This document shows positions 12,952-23,880 of a stretch of 64,000 nucleotides of DNA, piece by piece (position 1 is the stretch's first letter; the number at the start of each line of letters is the position of its first letter). The notes under the pieces were generated by a model. It was not told where the DNA came from, searched no databases, and was given only the letters and a program-made list of their open reading frames with translations. This DNA is from Cycas panzhihuaensis (taxonomy: Eukaryota; Cycadophyta). A program made the position numbers and the translations under genes. The DNA lies in NCBI GenBank assembly GCA_023213395.1, contig CM041465.1, forward strand, positions 130,765,741 through 130,829,740, in the 5' to 3' direction.

Positions 12952-14654
12952 GTATGGCCGAATTTGTTATTTGTTGTCTGTAACTTGGTATTGAGATGGA
13001 TTGGCAACTTGCTTTCTCTGGATCCCTACTTCATTGTAGTAATTTTTCCCTCGTTTTTTCCTTTTTCAAAATTTTCCCCCCGAACGCTATGCAATCTGTT
13101 GGCACGAGCAGCTGCAGATGAGGGAATGTATTGCCACGGCCCGACCTACTCCACTGCATTAGATCAACGAAAATTTTCAGGGAACATATGCGCGAGGCTC
13201 GATCTGGGCCTCCGTGACATAGCGCCCACTTTAATGGCAAAACTTGAAAAAGTAAAATCGAGCAAAAACTTTTTATGACAGATTTGTAAGGTCGTTCTTT
13301 TCCGTTGCAGGGCCATTCGGTAAAAATCTGGCAAGAGTCCCTTAGACATGTAAATTGTATTAATTGTTATTACCGAAATTAAAGTTTTTGCACTAGGGAA
13401 ATTTTTTTTATCCATTCTTCTGAAAAATCTAAACGGTAATGGCAAATTTTGCATTACGTGCCGGGTCCAGCATTCGAAGGGATCTGTGGCTATCTGCCGC
13501 CGGTATTTTCAACAGATGTTACCCTACGGCCAATAGATTTCAACCTTGTGATCAGAATATGCTGTACGCAGGTACAAGGCATGAGCACTGCAAAATAATT
13601 TCCGTTTGTACTTGACAGTTTATACTCCGAATGTTGAAGATCTCAACTGGTATTGAGCGTCTGAAGAAAGGTGTTCTTGAGATGCCAACATCTCCTCCTT
13701 TTGTTTCAGGGTGATAAAAAAAAGTTTAGGAGTTTTCGCACCATTTTGCGTATCGCATTTGAAGCACATGGTAAGATCACATTAGTAATGTGTGGTGATC
13801 ATAATTCAAGCTGCAGTGAGCTGTCATAGTTACAATGGTAGTTGAGAATACCGTCGTCCAGATGAGGCATGTGAGATTTGGTCTCTGAGTTGACAGGAGA
13901 CCCTGGGGCAATATACTGCCTGGGTGTATTGTTCTGTGGTAGTTAAGAGTCCAAGAATTACTCAATGGCCACTGAAATCTGTTGCATAAGACATTTGTGG
14001 AGAGGCATCCTGCCATGTTGATGTGGTCATCGTATTTACAAATACATTATTTTATATAATTTTAATTTGGTATCATGGGGAACACTTTTACAAAGGGTAA
14101 TATTCTAGGTAATGAATAAAAACTGAGGAAACAAATAATAAAATCTGGTGGTCTCTTTAATATTGTCACAAATTGTAGATGAAGGCCCCCTTATAGGTCA
14201 CTGGAAATTTGTAGCTTCTCAGCGCTGTTTGGATATTTGTCTTTCCACTGGTTGTCATTGCAAGCAATATGTAGAAAATAAGGTACAAGTAAGAAAATCA
14301 GTCAGTCATTGGAATTTGATCAGGTTGTGTAGTTAAAGGCAATGAAAACCCACTTGAAGGCAGCTGTAAATATGTGGCTTCTAGCTCTTTGTGGAGATTT
14401 GATTGCCCATTGGTAGATTGGCCTTCTGTGTTGGCTTTAAAATTTGCAGGAGATAAGACAACTGATTCAGTTTTTCTTTCCATCGGTTGTTCATTATGGT
14501 GTGTCTCAATAGTGAAATTCTGAAACTAGCGTTGTTTCAATGCTGACTCTAGAGGTCTGAAGCCATGGACCTGTTATAATTTATTACTATGTGAAGATTA
14601 TCTTGCAAATTTGAACATATTTATTTCAAGCTTGTCAAAATTGAAGAGATTTAG
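12952..14654. other. Stretch downstream of the candidate exon, no exon recognised
   Basis: The composition is moderate, with no convincing frame. Two blocks at about 14,197-14,240 and 14,359-14,402 resemble each other loosely, about 160 bp apart, and may be an old tandem duplication. If the exon at 12,750 is real, this would be the start of its first intron. I do not see the continuation of the BRCT domain in it. Confidence 0.35.
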
Positions 14655-14901
14655 TGAATCCTAGCTTCACTATGTAAGCTCAACCCAAAAAAATAATAAA
14701 TGTAAAAAATTTGATATGTTGAGATGAATGAAAGAAAAGCAGAAACTTCTCTGCAAGGGTGCAGCCCATAGAAGGAGAACTCCAAGAAAAACTGAAGCTG
14801 ATATATTCCTCCTTTACTCTTGGCATATCTATTTATATGGGTGTTGAGGGGGCCACCCAAGTGTTTGCACCACGGAAGTTGGTTCCGAAGGCTTGCAACA
14901 A
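14655..14901 (-). repeat. 3' LTR of Gypsy element C
   Basis: It begins TGAATCCTAG and aligns, with many substitutions, to the segment starting TGAATCCTAG at 56,107. Shared blocks include CTCAACCCAAAA, GTAAAAAATTT and ATAGAAGGA-AACTC. The right end is placed at GCTTGCAACA because a pyrimidine-rich run (14,902-14,931) follows. On the element's strand that run is the purine tract that primes plus-strand synthesis next to a 3' LTR. Confidence 0.7.
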
Positions 14902-15674
14902 GTCCTCCCTTTACCCCCCATCCCCCAAATAGAAAGAGCTCTGCCCGCAAAGCTCAAGATGTTGCTTCACAAAATCTTCAGTCTCCCATATTGCATATTA
15001 TTTTGGTATTTCTTTCCGTCTGATGAGATATTCTGTTATTGTTTTGGATATGAGTGTCTTCTGTCATTCTTTAAGTATACTATGAGGTTCAAGGATTATT
15101 TTCCCTTCTTTGTTGGTGGCAAGTAGCTCTGTTGGGGGGCCAACGTGGAAGCCTACCTTCTTTTTCTTTCTCGAAGTGTTGGAGATATCATGAATTTGAC
15201 TTTGTGGTTGTAAGTTGGGAGCGTATGCATTTTCCCCCATCTTTTTCCTTACCTGGTATGGTCCATAAAACCTTTGCATGAATTTATATTTACCTTGCTA
15301 TTGTAATGATTCTTGTTTGTAGTTTTACGTGCTCCCAATCTCTTACTTCAAATTTTCTCTCCGTTATTTGTTGGATCTGCTTACCGGTTCATCTAGTTTT
15401 TTGTTGTTTTAGAGTTTCTCTTAAGCTTCTTGAGTATTCTTTTCGCTCATGCAATCACTTCTTGTGCAGTTGGTGCCTTTGCAGTGGTTTGTGAACAGTC
15501 AATTGTGCTAGGTAGTGGATAGCCATAGAAGGTTGTGAATGGGGCCATTTGTGTTGTAGACTGGTTGCTAGTATTGTACTAATATTTTGCCAGGGGAATC
15601 CATTTTGCCCTCTTTGTCTGATCTTCTCTTGTGTAGCATCTGAAGTATGTTTCCAAGCACTTGTTGACTATCTT
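14902..15674 (-). pseudogene. Integrase C-terminus and chromodomain of element C
   Basis: On the minus strand, 15,279-15,064 gives FYGPYQVRKKMGENAY followed by SQIHDISNTSRKKK. This is the GPY/F module that ends the integrase of chromoviruses and the I-H-x-V-x-H-V-S block after it. Continuing leftwards, TITEYLIRRKEIPK and IWETEDFVKQH (about 15,040-14,960) are the aromatic-lined repeats of a chromodomain, which in this lineage helps target integration to heterochromatin. Stops occur inside both domains. The part from 15,280 to 15,674 is the preceding integrase tail. F interrupts the gene at 15,675. Confidence 0.75.
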
Positions 15675-16057
15675 TGTAACATAACCTCCATCTTCTTAAC
15701 TAGGCACTAGTATGGAGAAACTGTCAAGGGTTAAGTGTTGATGTTAACTATTAAGTTTTGTGTGTTGGTTGCTAAGCCTTCAAATGATATGTAAGGCCAT
15801 TAGGGTTGCCAATAGGATTGCTGAAGAGAGACCCTCTTTTGTCCATTTAAGGGTTTGAGATTACTTGTACTGGTACTGATTATTGTATCCTTTCCTTAAG
15901 AGAAAGTACTTCGGTACTTCTTTGGTGCTCTTTTGGTGTTCATTGTGCAAGCTATTTCTGTAATAGTAGCCTCCAAAGTTAATAAAAGTGCTTTGTTTGT
16001 TCTTTCAACTTGTCCTCCTTCAGATTCGCAAGGATAATTTTGGGAAGATACACAACA
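15675..16057 (+). repeat. 5' LTR of element F
   Basis: It starts TGTAACATAACC and ends GATACACAACA, and matches 32,233-32,681 over its length. It contains AATAAA within GTTAATAAAAGTGC (about 15,979-15,992), a plausible polyadenylation signal. It is shorter than its partner, which carries extra duplicated blocks. Confidence 0.85.
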
Positions 16058-16059
16058 AG

Positions 16060-16071
16060 TGGTATCAGAGC
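16060..16071 (+). other. Primer binding site of F (initiator methionine tRNA)
   Basis: TGGTATCAGAGC lies two bases after the LTR end. It is the standard complement of the 3' end of plant initiator tRNA-Met, which primes minus-strand DNA synthesis in most plant retrotransposons. Confidence 0.92.
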
Positions 16072-17160
16072 ATGGTTCAACAACCCTGCGGAGGCACTCG
16101 AGAGCTAAAAAAGGGAGATTTTTTTTTTCTATTTGGTGACACTTGCAACCCTTCTACTGTACTACTTTTTTGCAGTTTCAATTTTCATCATTTCAAAATT
16201 TGTTCAAGGGTACATTACATTGCTTGGTAGCTACCCTTTTCTGCTCCCTCCATCCCTCTTACTGGGTAGATAACTCTGCTTGGTAGCTATCCAACTTAGA
16301 TAGGTAGAGACTCTATACCGGGGGTGTATAAATATCACGAGGATCTATTGTTTTGGGCTAAGCGTATTGTTGCTTTTTTGCCCTTGCGTGAAGGGCTTCA
16401 GTTAAGTCTATTGACCAAGCCTTAGATAGAACTTGGCTACAGAATCGAGCCTCTACATACTCTCAGGTATATGGGAGGACCTTGATAGGCTCCCTAACCA
16501 TCCTAGAATAGGTAAACCTTCGGTCGTTTGTCTTTTGTGGTGCACGGGTTAGTGGTTAATGTTCAAAAGCTACTCTACACAAACACCTCTGCATGACTAT
16601 AGACCTTACAAAGACGATCTTTCCTTTGTAGGTAGTGCCCTGAGATATTGGGCTGAGCTAGAGTAACGATAGAGAAGTTTATCGTAGGGCTTGCAAAACG
16701 AAGCACTCCCGGTGTAAGAGTCTAGTAGGTCTCCTCCAATTTGAAGTCCCACTCGCGTAGAAACATGGAGTCTGCTGAATTGTTGTATATTTGTCACTGA
16801 AAACATGGACCTACAAAGAGAAGGCCATAGCTTCATCAATACTATCAGAATTAGAAATGGAGTCTAGGCCAAAATTCATACATCCTGTCTCGATGAGCAC
16901 GTCGCACTGATCAATTTGGAGTAGGTCAATTTTTATAGTCCGTTTTTGGGTATAGCAGCACCCGGTTTGCCAGTGGACCCCGTCGCCAAATTTCACCCCT
17001 ACAACTCACCTATCCTATTTCGACAAGATTTTCATGCTTGTCCACATGCACTAGGTGATTTTGTTCCCTAAAATTTGGGCCTAATAGGCTATAAACACCC
17101 CAAGCCCCTTCCCTCCCCCTTTATCCCTTTTGTATCTTGTCTTTTTCTCAAGGCATTCCT
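16072..17160 (+). other. Untranslated leader of element F
   Basis: About 1.1 kb lies between the primer site and the gag start, without a recognisable frame. It holds short repeats of the phrase CTTGGTAGCTA near 16,221-16,290. Such leaders normally carry packaging signals, but I see none I can name. Confidence 0.5.
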
Positions 17161-18351
17161 TATTTCTTAAAAACCCATTTTTTCTTGCTATTCCCCATTT
17201 CGTGCATTTCCCCTTCTTTTTGCTAAGTCCCGCTTCTTTAAAGCCCTTTCTATATTTCTAATGGCATGTTCACAAGGAGAAAGGATCTCTTCACTAGAAA
17301 CTGAGCTTGAAGTTTTTTGACAAGGGATGAAGGATGAGTTAGTCAACCTCCCTTTGAAGGTAGATCTAGCCAACCTTCCTTCCAAGACAGATACCTCAAT
17401 ACTGGCCACTCAAATGATGTAGTCCAATTCCAATAGCATCGGGACATCGAATATGATGGCCAACTCTCCCCCTCTTCACCTTCCACAAGGAAGCAAGGCA
17501 CCCCAGGGAGGCCATCCATATAGGTAGTAGTTGTTCCACCACAAAATCAACATCTTGACTTTCAATCCTGAGTTGAGTAAAAAATGCACTCGCAGTTGGA
17601 TCAGTAAATTGGAATCTTATTTCACTCTCAACCCCATGATTGAAGAAGACTAGCTACTTTATGCTTCCATCCACATGGATGGAAAAGTTCATCACTAATT
17701 CAATTGGTGGAAAAAAGCATACCCTTCGAATAAGACATGGCCACACTTCACAAATTGTTTTAACGAGCAATATGAGGATATTTGGAGCCAATCATTCTTT
17801 AGTCAATTGACACGGCTTAAACAAACATCATTTGTATAGGTCTTCACAGATGAATTCCAAGCACTATACAATTGGTCCCCTCAAAGCCGAGGCTTGGATA
17901 AACAAACCTTGATCGATATTTATGTGGTAGGTCTTTAGGATCGTATTCAAATGCGCCTCAAGACATTGTTCGTAAGCTCTCTTAAGAAAGCTATCAAAAT
18001 GGCTTGAGCAATAGAGGCAGAATTTGTGGCTGAAAGACCCTACACACTCGATAGGATAACCCATGGTTCTCACGATCTTGTCAATCAGACTTCCAATGAC
18101 CTTGACCTCGATTTAATGATACAACTCGACCATAGGCAGATTTCTAATGTCCATGATCATGATTTGATGATGCAACTCGCCCTATGATAGATCGGCAGGT
18201 TGAAGACTCCTCACCAAAAATAGTCCACATATTACAAGCAGAAGCACAATGTCAAATAGAGGCTGTCCTCTATGTTTAGTGCTCAGAAAAGTGGACTATC
18301 GGGCATGGTTGCAATTGTAAAGGTAGGCGTATGGTTTTTTCTATTGACCCC
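17161..18351 (+). pseudogene. gag of element F, 5' part (split by D)
   Basis: The plus strand reads ACSQGERISSLETELEVF near 17,262, a coiled-coil-like gag start. The capsid region follows: FNPELSKKCTRSWISKLESYF, then DEFQALYNWSPQSRGLDKQTL and IDIYVVGL. This is the pattern F-x-x-x-L-x-x-W-I-x-x-x-E-x-Y-F of chromoviral gag. Single-base frameshifts and several stops interrupt it. The frame is cut at 18,351-18,356 by the insertion of D and resumes at 28,793. No zinc knuckle is evident, which some chromoviral gags also lack. Confidence 0.65.
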
Positions 18352-18356
18352 ACCCT

Positions 18357-19179
18357 TGTTGACTGGTAGATTCCACACCCTTGTGAGATCAATACACTTG
18401 TCAAGGTTACACAGCGCTATAGTCTAGTTCAGGATACTTTCAACATGGTCATTCACATACATTCCACATCTATTTCACATATATTTCACAGAATGGTACA
18501 CAAAGCAGTAAATCAATACATACTCAGCAAATCATCATCACAACACCGAGAATACACCATTTTCCACGTAACTCTTCCTTTTATTAAGTAATCAAGTCAA
18601 TTTACACAAAGGCTGGAATGCATTCTTGAGCATTCCAAAGAAGATACATCATACATTACATATGCGTACCCAGATGGTACTTATCATACAATGATGCTCC
18701 AAATGGGGCATACGTATTGGCTCTTGCACCTTTGCGTACCCGTGATAATCGGCTCTCACCCTAACCTGGTGAATCATGCGTACCTCCTTAAGTACTCATG
18801 TTGGTACCTTTTGGCTGAAGGGTTATGACTGCCTGTCATAACCGTACCCCTTCAGTCATGCGTACCCTTTCACTAATCACTTGTTTAGGCACTTGATTAA
18901 TCATCCTTTGTGTCCGTACGTCCGTACGTACGTCTGGCACCTCAACAGGTCTTCACTGGTCCCTTTGAGTCATGCGTACCGCTTCTGCTCGGTTTCGTTC
19001 CGCCGTTGGTACGTGTCATCATACGTACCGTTCGGTGCGTGCACGTCATACGTGCACAATGCTGATTTTTCGCTGTTACGCCTTGTGCGTACCTCCGTAC
19101 GGTCCATACCTGCACAACTCAGGTTATCTGACCTACCTCTGGTCCTCACACAGCCATTGGATCACTTTTGACTCCAACA
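18357..19179 (-). repeat. 3' LTR of element D
   Basis: It is nearly collinear with 27,985-28,787, with small insertions and deletions. The middle part (about 18,650-19,120) is crowded with the palindrome GTAC, often as GCGTACC or TACGTAC. AATAAA-type signals are not obvious in the element's orientation. The inner end abuts CTATCCCGGGTC, whose reverse (GACCCGGGATAGA) is the weak purine tract expected before a 3' LTR. Confidence 0.92.
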
Positions 19180-19375
19180 TCTATCCCGGGTCAACAGTTA
19201 TGGGTTTGAGCATCCTTGCTCAACAAAACTCAAAAATTCAAAATTTCAGGGTATCCCTCCCCCACTCTGTCTCAAGGCGGCTCCTGCTGCCTTTGTCCTC
19301 CCAAAATTTCCTCATTTATCTGTGTCAGGGTGGCAATAATGGCATCCTTCTCCTTTATCTTCTCCTGAAGGGCAG

Positions 19376-20356
19376 CTATCTCAGCTTTGTACCCTTCCTC
19401 CATTTCCTGATCATTTGAATTATAGGTCCTGCTTTGTCCTGTGGTGTAGGAGGTGCTGAAGGTTTCCTTGCCTCCGTTGCTGGAGGGAAGTCTTCCCATT
19501 CTTCCCAGGATGCTTCTGCTTCCTCTTCCTCCTCTTCCTCCTCTTCTTCTCCCTTCTTTCTTTTTCCTCGTCTACGGGCAACCTGTTTTGTCCAATGAGG
19601 GATGGGTGTTCCTGGTGTTTTCTGTAGCCAGGTAAGCACCTTTTGCATCTGCTTTTGTACTCTCCTCTTTACTTCCAGACTGGTCACTGTGTCTGGAAAT
19701 TCTGCTACCCATTGTTTGATAATTGGTTCCCGAGGAGAGATAGTAGTCCTGGTCAACTGTACCTCTGGACATTGGTAAAATAGAATCGCCAAAAGTAATG
19801 AAGGATGGCAGAATGGATGTGTCCTAATCTCCTGTAGTTGTTGCCTCATGTTTTCCGCCAGGAACTCTGACCAATTCATCTTTTCTCCATCCCGAATCTT
19901 CAACAATACCGGCATCATGCCTCCCTGAATGTAGGTGTACTTTCTCTTGGATAGAAATCGGGAATTGATCACCTTGGCCACCCATTGCAGTCTGGCATCC
20001 ATAATGTCTGCTACCTTGATTCCGCCGGACATAATCTGAGTGTTGGGTTGGCATAATTCCCTCAGCCACATTTCCCGGTCCACTTCTGACCTCTTTATTC
20101 CCAGTGGAACCTCTCCCTCCTTGGGAAGTCTAGTAATGGTATGGACTATATCTGCGTCCATTTTGGCCTTCCTGCTGTCCTCCTTCAGGGCCATTAAAAT
20201 TTGCTCCATGAGTTCGGGGTCATAGTACATGGGGTTACAGTAGATGTAATCTCCCTAGCCTGCCTGCTTAACCTTGGCCTGAAATGGAGCTAGTAGAGCT
20301 TGTAGCTCCTGTTTTAGCTTCAGTATGTAGGCCTCCTGGCACCCTGCTGTCCTCAT
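19376..20356 (-). pseudogene. Additional sense ORF between pol and 3' LTR of element D
   Basis: An open frame of about 326 codons starts at an ATG at 20,356 and ends at 19,376, broken only by one TAG at 20,255-20,257. A second ATG at 20,230 opens the remaining 284 codons. The protein has no recognised enzyme motif. Its N-terminal half is helical-looking with a block around VAKVINSRFL and a cysteine/histidine-poor hydrophobic run LLLAILFYQC. The C-terminal third has a basic patch RRRGKRKK followed directly by ten glutamates and a proline-rich tail, a layout suggesting a nuclear, intrinsically disordered segment. I see no signal peptide or clear membrane anchor. The position matches the env-like or extra sense ORFs of some large plant Gypsy elements. 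Its function is unknown, and a distant link to the putative plant transposon protein family is only a guess. Confidence 0.6.
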
Positions 20357-20579
20357 GATGGCTGTGGAGTCCCAAAGATAAGAAAGAAACCTAAGCGTAC
20401 AATTGGAACCGCACGTACGTACCTTTGAAGAATGCTTGCCGTTTCTCTGTGCTTGCGTACTGTGATGCGTACCTTAGCAAATCTCTTGCGTGCCGTTTTC
20501 TGGAATCCGTTCCGCTCTGCGTACCACACGGGAATGCTCGTAGGTACGTAATGATTTGTCGTTTTGCGGATTTTTGTCT

Positions 20580-20930
20580 TATACGTGCCCTTGGTATGTA
20601 TAGTGTTAATAGCTTCCATTATACGTACTCGATTACGTACTTCCTTTGGTATGTATAATGTAACTAATCACTTGAGTATATTTTACACAGTGCGTACCCG
20701 ACTACATACTTTTCAGGTACGTATAATGTAATTGAGCCACTTAAAAGTTGTTTACACTGCGTGCACCTGCGTGCATTTTCGGGTACGTATAGTGTAATCC
20801 CAAGTCACTTTTTGAATTGTGCGTACTTCAATGTATTCCCTTGGTACGTATAGTGTATTTTCCAATTTTGATCATTTTTCAACCGTCGTGCACTGTAACA
20901 TACCTTTTGGTACGATAATCGTATTTTGTT
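20580..20930 (-). repeat. Tandem array of about six 60-67 bp units in element D
   Basis: The phrase GGTACGTATAGTGTA, with small changes, recurs six times near 20,587, 20,649, 20,716, 20,783, 20,843 and 20,910, at spacings of about 60 to 67 bases. Between the repeats lie less conserved blocks containing GCGTAC or CACTT. The array lies in the non-coding gap between the integrase end and the additional ORF. It is neither a CRISPR (the spacers are themselves related) nor a simple microsatellite. Confidence 0.7.
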
Positions 20931-21143
20931 TGTATCTTTGTTGAATTTTCCTCTCGATTTTTTGATTATGTCAATTACTTATATCAGTAATGAGTTACGG
21001 TTATTTTTTTATATTTTCCAATTTTTTTTTTCTTTTGTATCCATACCGAACTGGATCATGGCTCGGTATCAAGGCAGTTGATTGTGCTTCAACATCATGC
21101 AATACAATATGGTACAACCAGCTGATCCTGCTGGTAGGCTGGG

Positions 21144-22513
21144 CTACTCGATATAAGGCTTGAGTCTGCTACCATTTACTCGAGTTGGTAGCAGAGGTCC
21201 GTCGATCTCTCGAAGCTGCACTGATCCATTCTCAAAAATTTGTTCTGCGATGTATGGTCCCAACCATCGCATCTTGAGTTTTCCAGGGTGCGTTTTGAAT
21301 TTCTTGTCAGACAAAGAACACTTGATCACCTTCGTTGAATTGAGGTTTCCGTAGATGGCGGTCGTGCCATGCTTTTTGTCGCCGCTTTTCCACATGTTGC
21401 AACCAGTTTGCTAAGTGTCATTTCTCTTCTAGCCGCACTAAGTCTTCCGATCGTCGTTCCAAAGACTGGAGGTCATCTAATCGGCATTGTATCGCCACTC
21501 GTAGGCTGGGTATCTCAAATTCTGTCGGGACAATGGCTTCCGTGCCATATACAAGCTGGAATGGAGTCTGTCTGATTGACCTTTTGTATGTCGTACGAAA
21601 TGCCCATAGCATGGATGGTAACTTCTCAGCCCAATCAGATCTGCCGATGTTGCAAATCTTTCGCAAGCAATTCTCGATTATCTTATTTGAGCTCTCTGCT
21701 TGACCATTGGCTCTCGGGTAGTATGGAGTTGATTTCCGATGACTAATCATAAAGGCGGATATCAACGTTTCAATAGTCTGATTAAGGAAGTGGGCGCCTT
21801 GGTCACTGACGATCTCCAAGGGGCATCCAAAGCGTGTAATCACTACCTCATACAGAAATCTTGCTGTGCTTTCTGCATCGGCTTTTCGTAATGTGCGTGC
21901 TTCCACCCATTTTGTCGTATAGTCAGTTGCTACCAGGATGTATTGAGCTTTTGATCTACGCGCCGCTGGTTTGATTGGCCCCACAAAGTTGAGCCCCCAT
22001 CTCTCGAACGGTGCCAAAGGTAATATGGGATGTAACGGTTGGAAATCCTGTCGATTAGGTCTCCCCACCCATTGGCAATAATCACATGCTTGAATCCACT
22101 TTTTGACATCTTCGAACATAGATGGCCACCAAAATCCTGACGTCAAGATCTTTCGCCATGTGGCCAATTTCCCCATGTGGCCACCCGCTACTCCTTCATG
22201 TGCCTGCGACATGATCTGGTGTATCTCATGCTATCAAACACAACGTCGTAATACGTCGTCTGGCCCCAATTTGTACAACTCTCCGCTGATAAGTTGATAC
22301 GGCTCTGCTTTTCTGATGAAATTTCTCTTCCCCGTGCGATCTAATTACTGTGGTACTTCTTGCCGCTAGATATTTTGGTATTCCCTCATACCACTGTTGG
22401 GCCTTCCACCGAACACAAGCATCTGGAAAGTCATCTGGTACCCCCGTGGCTTTTTCTCCGTTTTTGATTCTTGTCAACTGATCTGGAATGATATGGGCTT
22501 TGCAGGGTTTCAT
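21144..22513 (-). pseudogene. Integrase of element D
   Basis: Read leftwards. The spacer after RNase H ends near 22,240. The zinc-binding H-H-C-C lies in MSQAHEGVAGGHMGK and CDYCQW (22,212-22,070). The catalytic core has D in VATDYTTKW, D in VSDQGAHF and E in GQAESSNKI, the full DDE triad that joins cDNA to the chromosome. A stop at 21,418 and a frameshift precede the C-terminal GPY/F-type module (KMRWLGPYIAEQIF, with LKPYIE ending at 21,144). No chromodomain follows. The core is intact at its catalytic residues, but the gene is split into at least three frames. Confidence 0.88.
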
Positions 22514-22531
22514 AATAATTTTGAAGGAAAA

Positions 22532-23880
22532 TTATTGAAACGACATAAACCATCTGCTGATTCTCCCTCGCATAATTGGTTTATTCACCAAATACGTCAG
22601 CGCTTGGTGGTCAACGAAAAATAAGAATGAATTTGATAACAAATAGTGTCGAAACTTCTGTAATGCATAGACCATGCCGAGTGCTTCCCTTTCTATTGTC
22701 GTATAATTTTGCTCGGCTCTCGTAAGTTTCCGACTGGTGAAGTAGATTGGATGATCCATTTTATCGTCACTAGGTTGTGTCAATACGCATCCAATAGCGT
22801 ATTGCGACGCATCCACATGTACGTGAAAAGTTTTCTTCCAATCTGGGAACCGTAGTATAGGCACTGCTACAATGGCTTGTTTCAATGTTTTGAATGCTCG
22901 TTGCTGATCTTTTGTCCATGTCCACTCAATATTCTTTTTCAACAACTCTTCCAAGGGTCCAGATATGTATGCATACCCTCTGATAAACTTTCCATAATAT
23001 CCCATCAAACCCAGAAAACCTTTCAGTTGTTTTCTCATAACTGGTATCAGAAAGTGCAAAATGGCAGACACTTTTGCTGGATCCATCAGCAATCCTTCTT
23101 TGCTGGCTATATGCCCTAATAGGTTCCCAAAGGGTACCAGAAATGTACACTTTTCTGGATTGAGACACAATTTGTTCTCTCAGCACGTTTGCAACATTTC
23201 CCTCAAATTTTCCATATGATTCTTCATTAATCCATACAATGTCCAATCGTCTAGGAATACAGCAACCTTTTCTCCAATAAATTTTTGAAAGATATTAATT
23301 ACAATCCGCTGGAATATAGTTGGTGCATTCGTAAGACTGAATGGCATCACTTTATAGGCGTACGTTCCCCATTCTGTTACGAATGTAGTTTTTGCCTGAT
23401 CCTCCGGGGCAATCTACACTTGATTGTACCCACTGAATCCATCTGTGAAGGAATAAATCTCATTTCCCTCAACTGCTTCTAAAATATCCTCTGTAAAAGG
23501 TAACGGGAATGGATCCTTTTTTGTCACCTTATTCAACTGTCTGTAATCCATACAGACGCATATTTTCCCATTTTTCTTGGGAACCACTACTACAGGGCTC
23601 ACCCAGTCGCTATAGTCAATCTCGTAGATGTAACCCGCTTCCAACATTTTGTCAAGTTCAGCTTTTACTTTCTCTTTGTATTTCGGATTCATCCGGTATG
23701 GCCGTTGTTTCACTGGTTTTGCGTCTTCCACTAGATCGATATGATGCATTCCTATCTCTAGAGGAATGCCTTTCAGGTCTTTATACGGCCATGCGAATAC
23801 GTCCCGGAATTCTTCGAATAGTTGCTGGGCTTCTGCTACCGTTTGAGGATCCCAATAGTTTCCAATTCGAATGAACTTAG
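22532..23880 (-). pseudogene. Reverse transcriptase and RNase H of element D
   Basis: The RT begins around EAQQLFEEFRDVFAW (about 23,850) and runs through SDWVSPVVVVPKKNGK, CMDYRQLNKVTKKDPFPLPF and DGFSGYNQV. After a stop near 23,414 and a shift comes AVFLDDWTLYG with the catalytic FLDD (about 23,245-23,256). The connection LLGHIASKEGL and the thumb GFLGLMGYYGKFI follow. RNase H shows D in HVDASQYAIG, E in TIEREALGMVYAL and D in FVDHQALTYL. The enzyme copies element RNA into DNA in the cytoplasmic particle. Catalytic residues are retained, and inactivation is by a few stops and frameshifts. The blocks fit the non-chromoviral branch. Confidence 0.9.

Noticed and set aside
13709-13772. Possible next exon of the BRCT gene between TTTCAG and GGTAAG
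   Set aside because: Joined in the phase required by the donor at 12,952 it gives an immediate stop, and its peptide does not resemble a BRCT domain.
16060-16071. Fragment of a tRNA gene
   Set aside because: Only the primer-site complement is present, at the exact place expected after an LTR. No cloverleaf surrounds it.
20580-20930. CRISPR-like array
   Set aside because: The spacers are related to each other, there are no cas genes, and it lies inside a plant retrotransposon.
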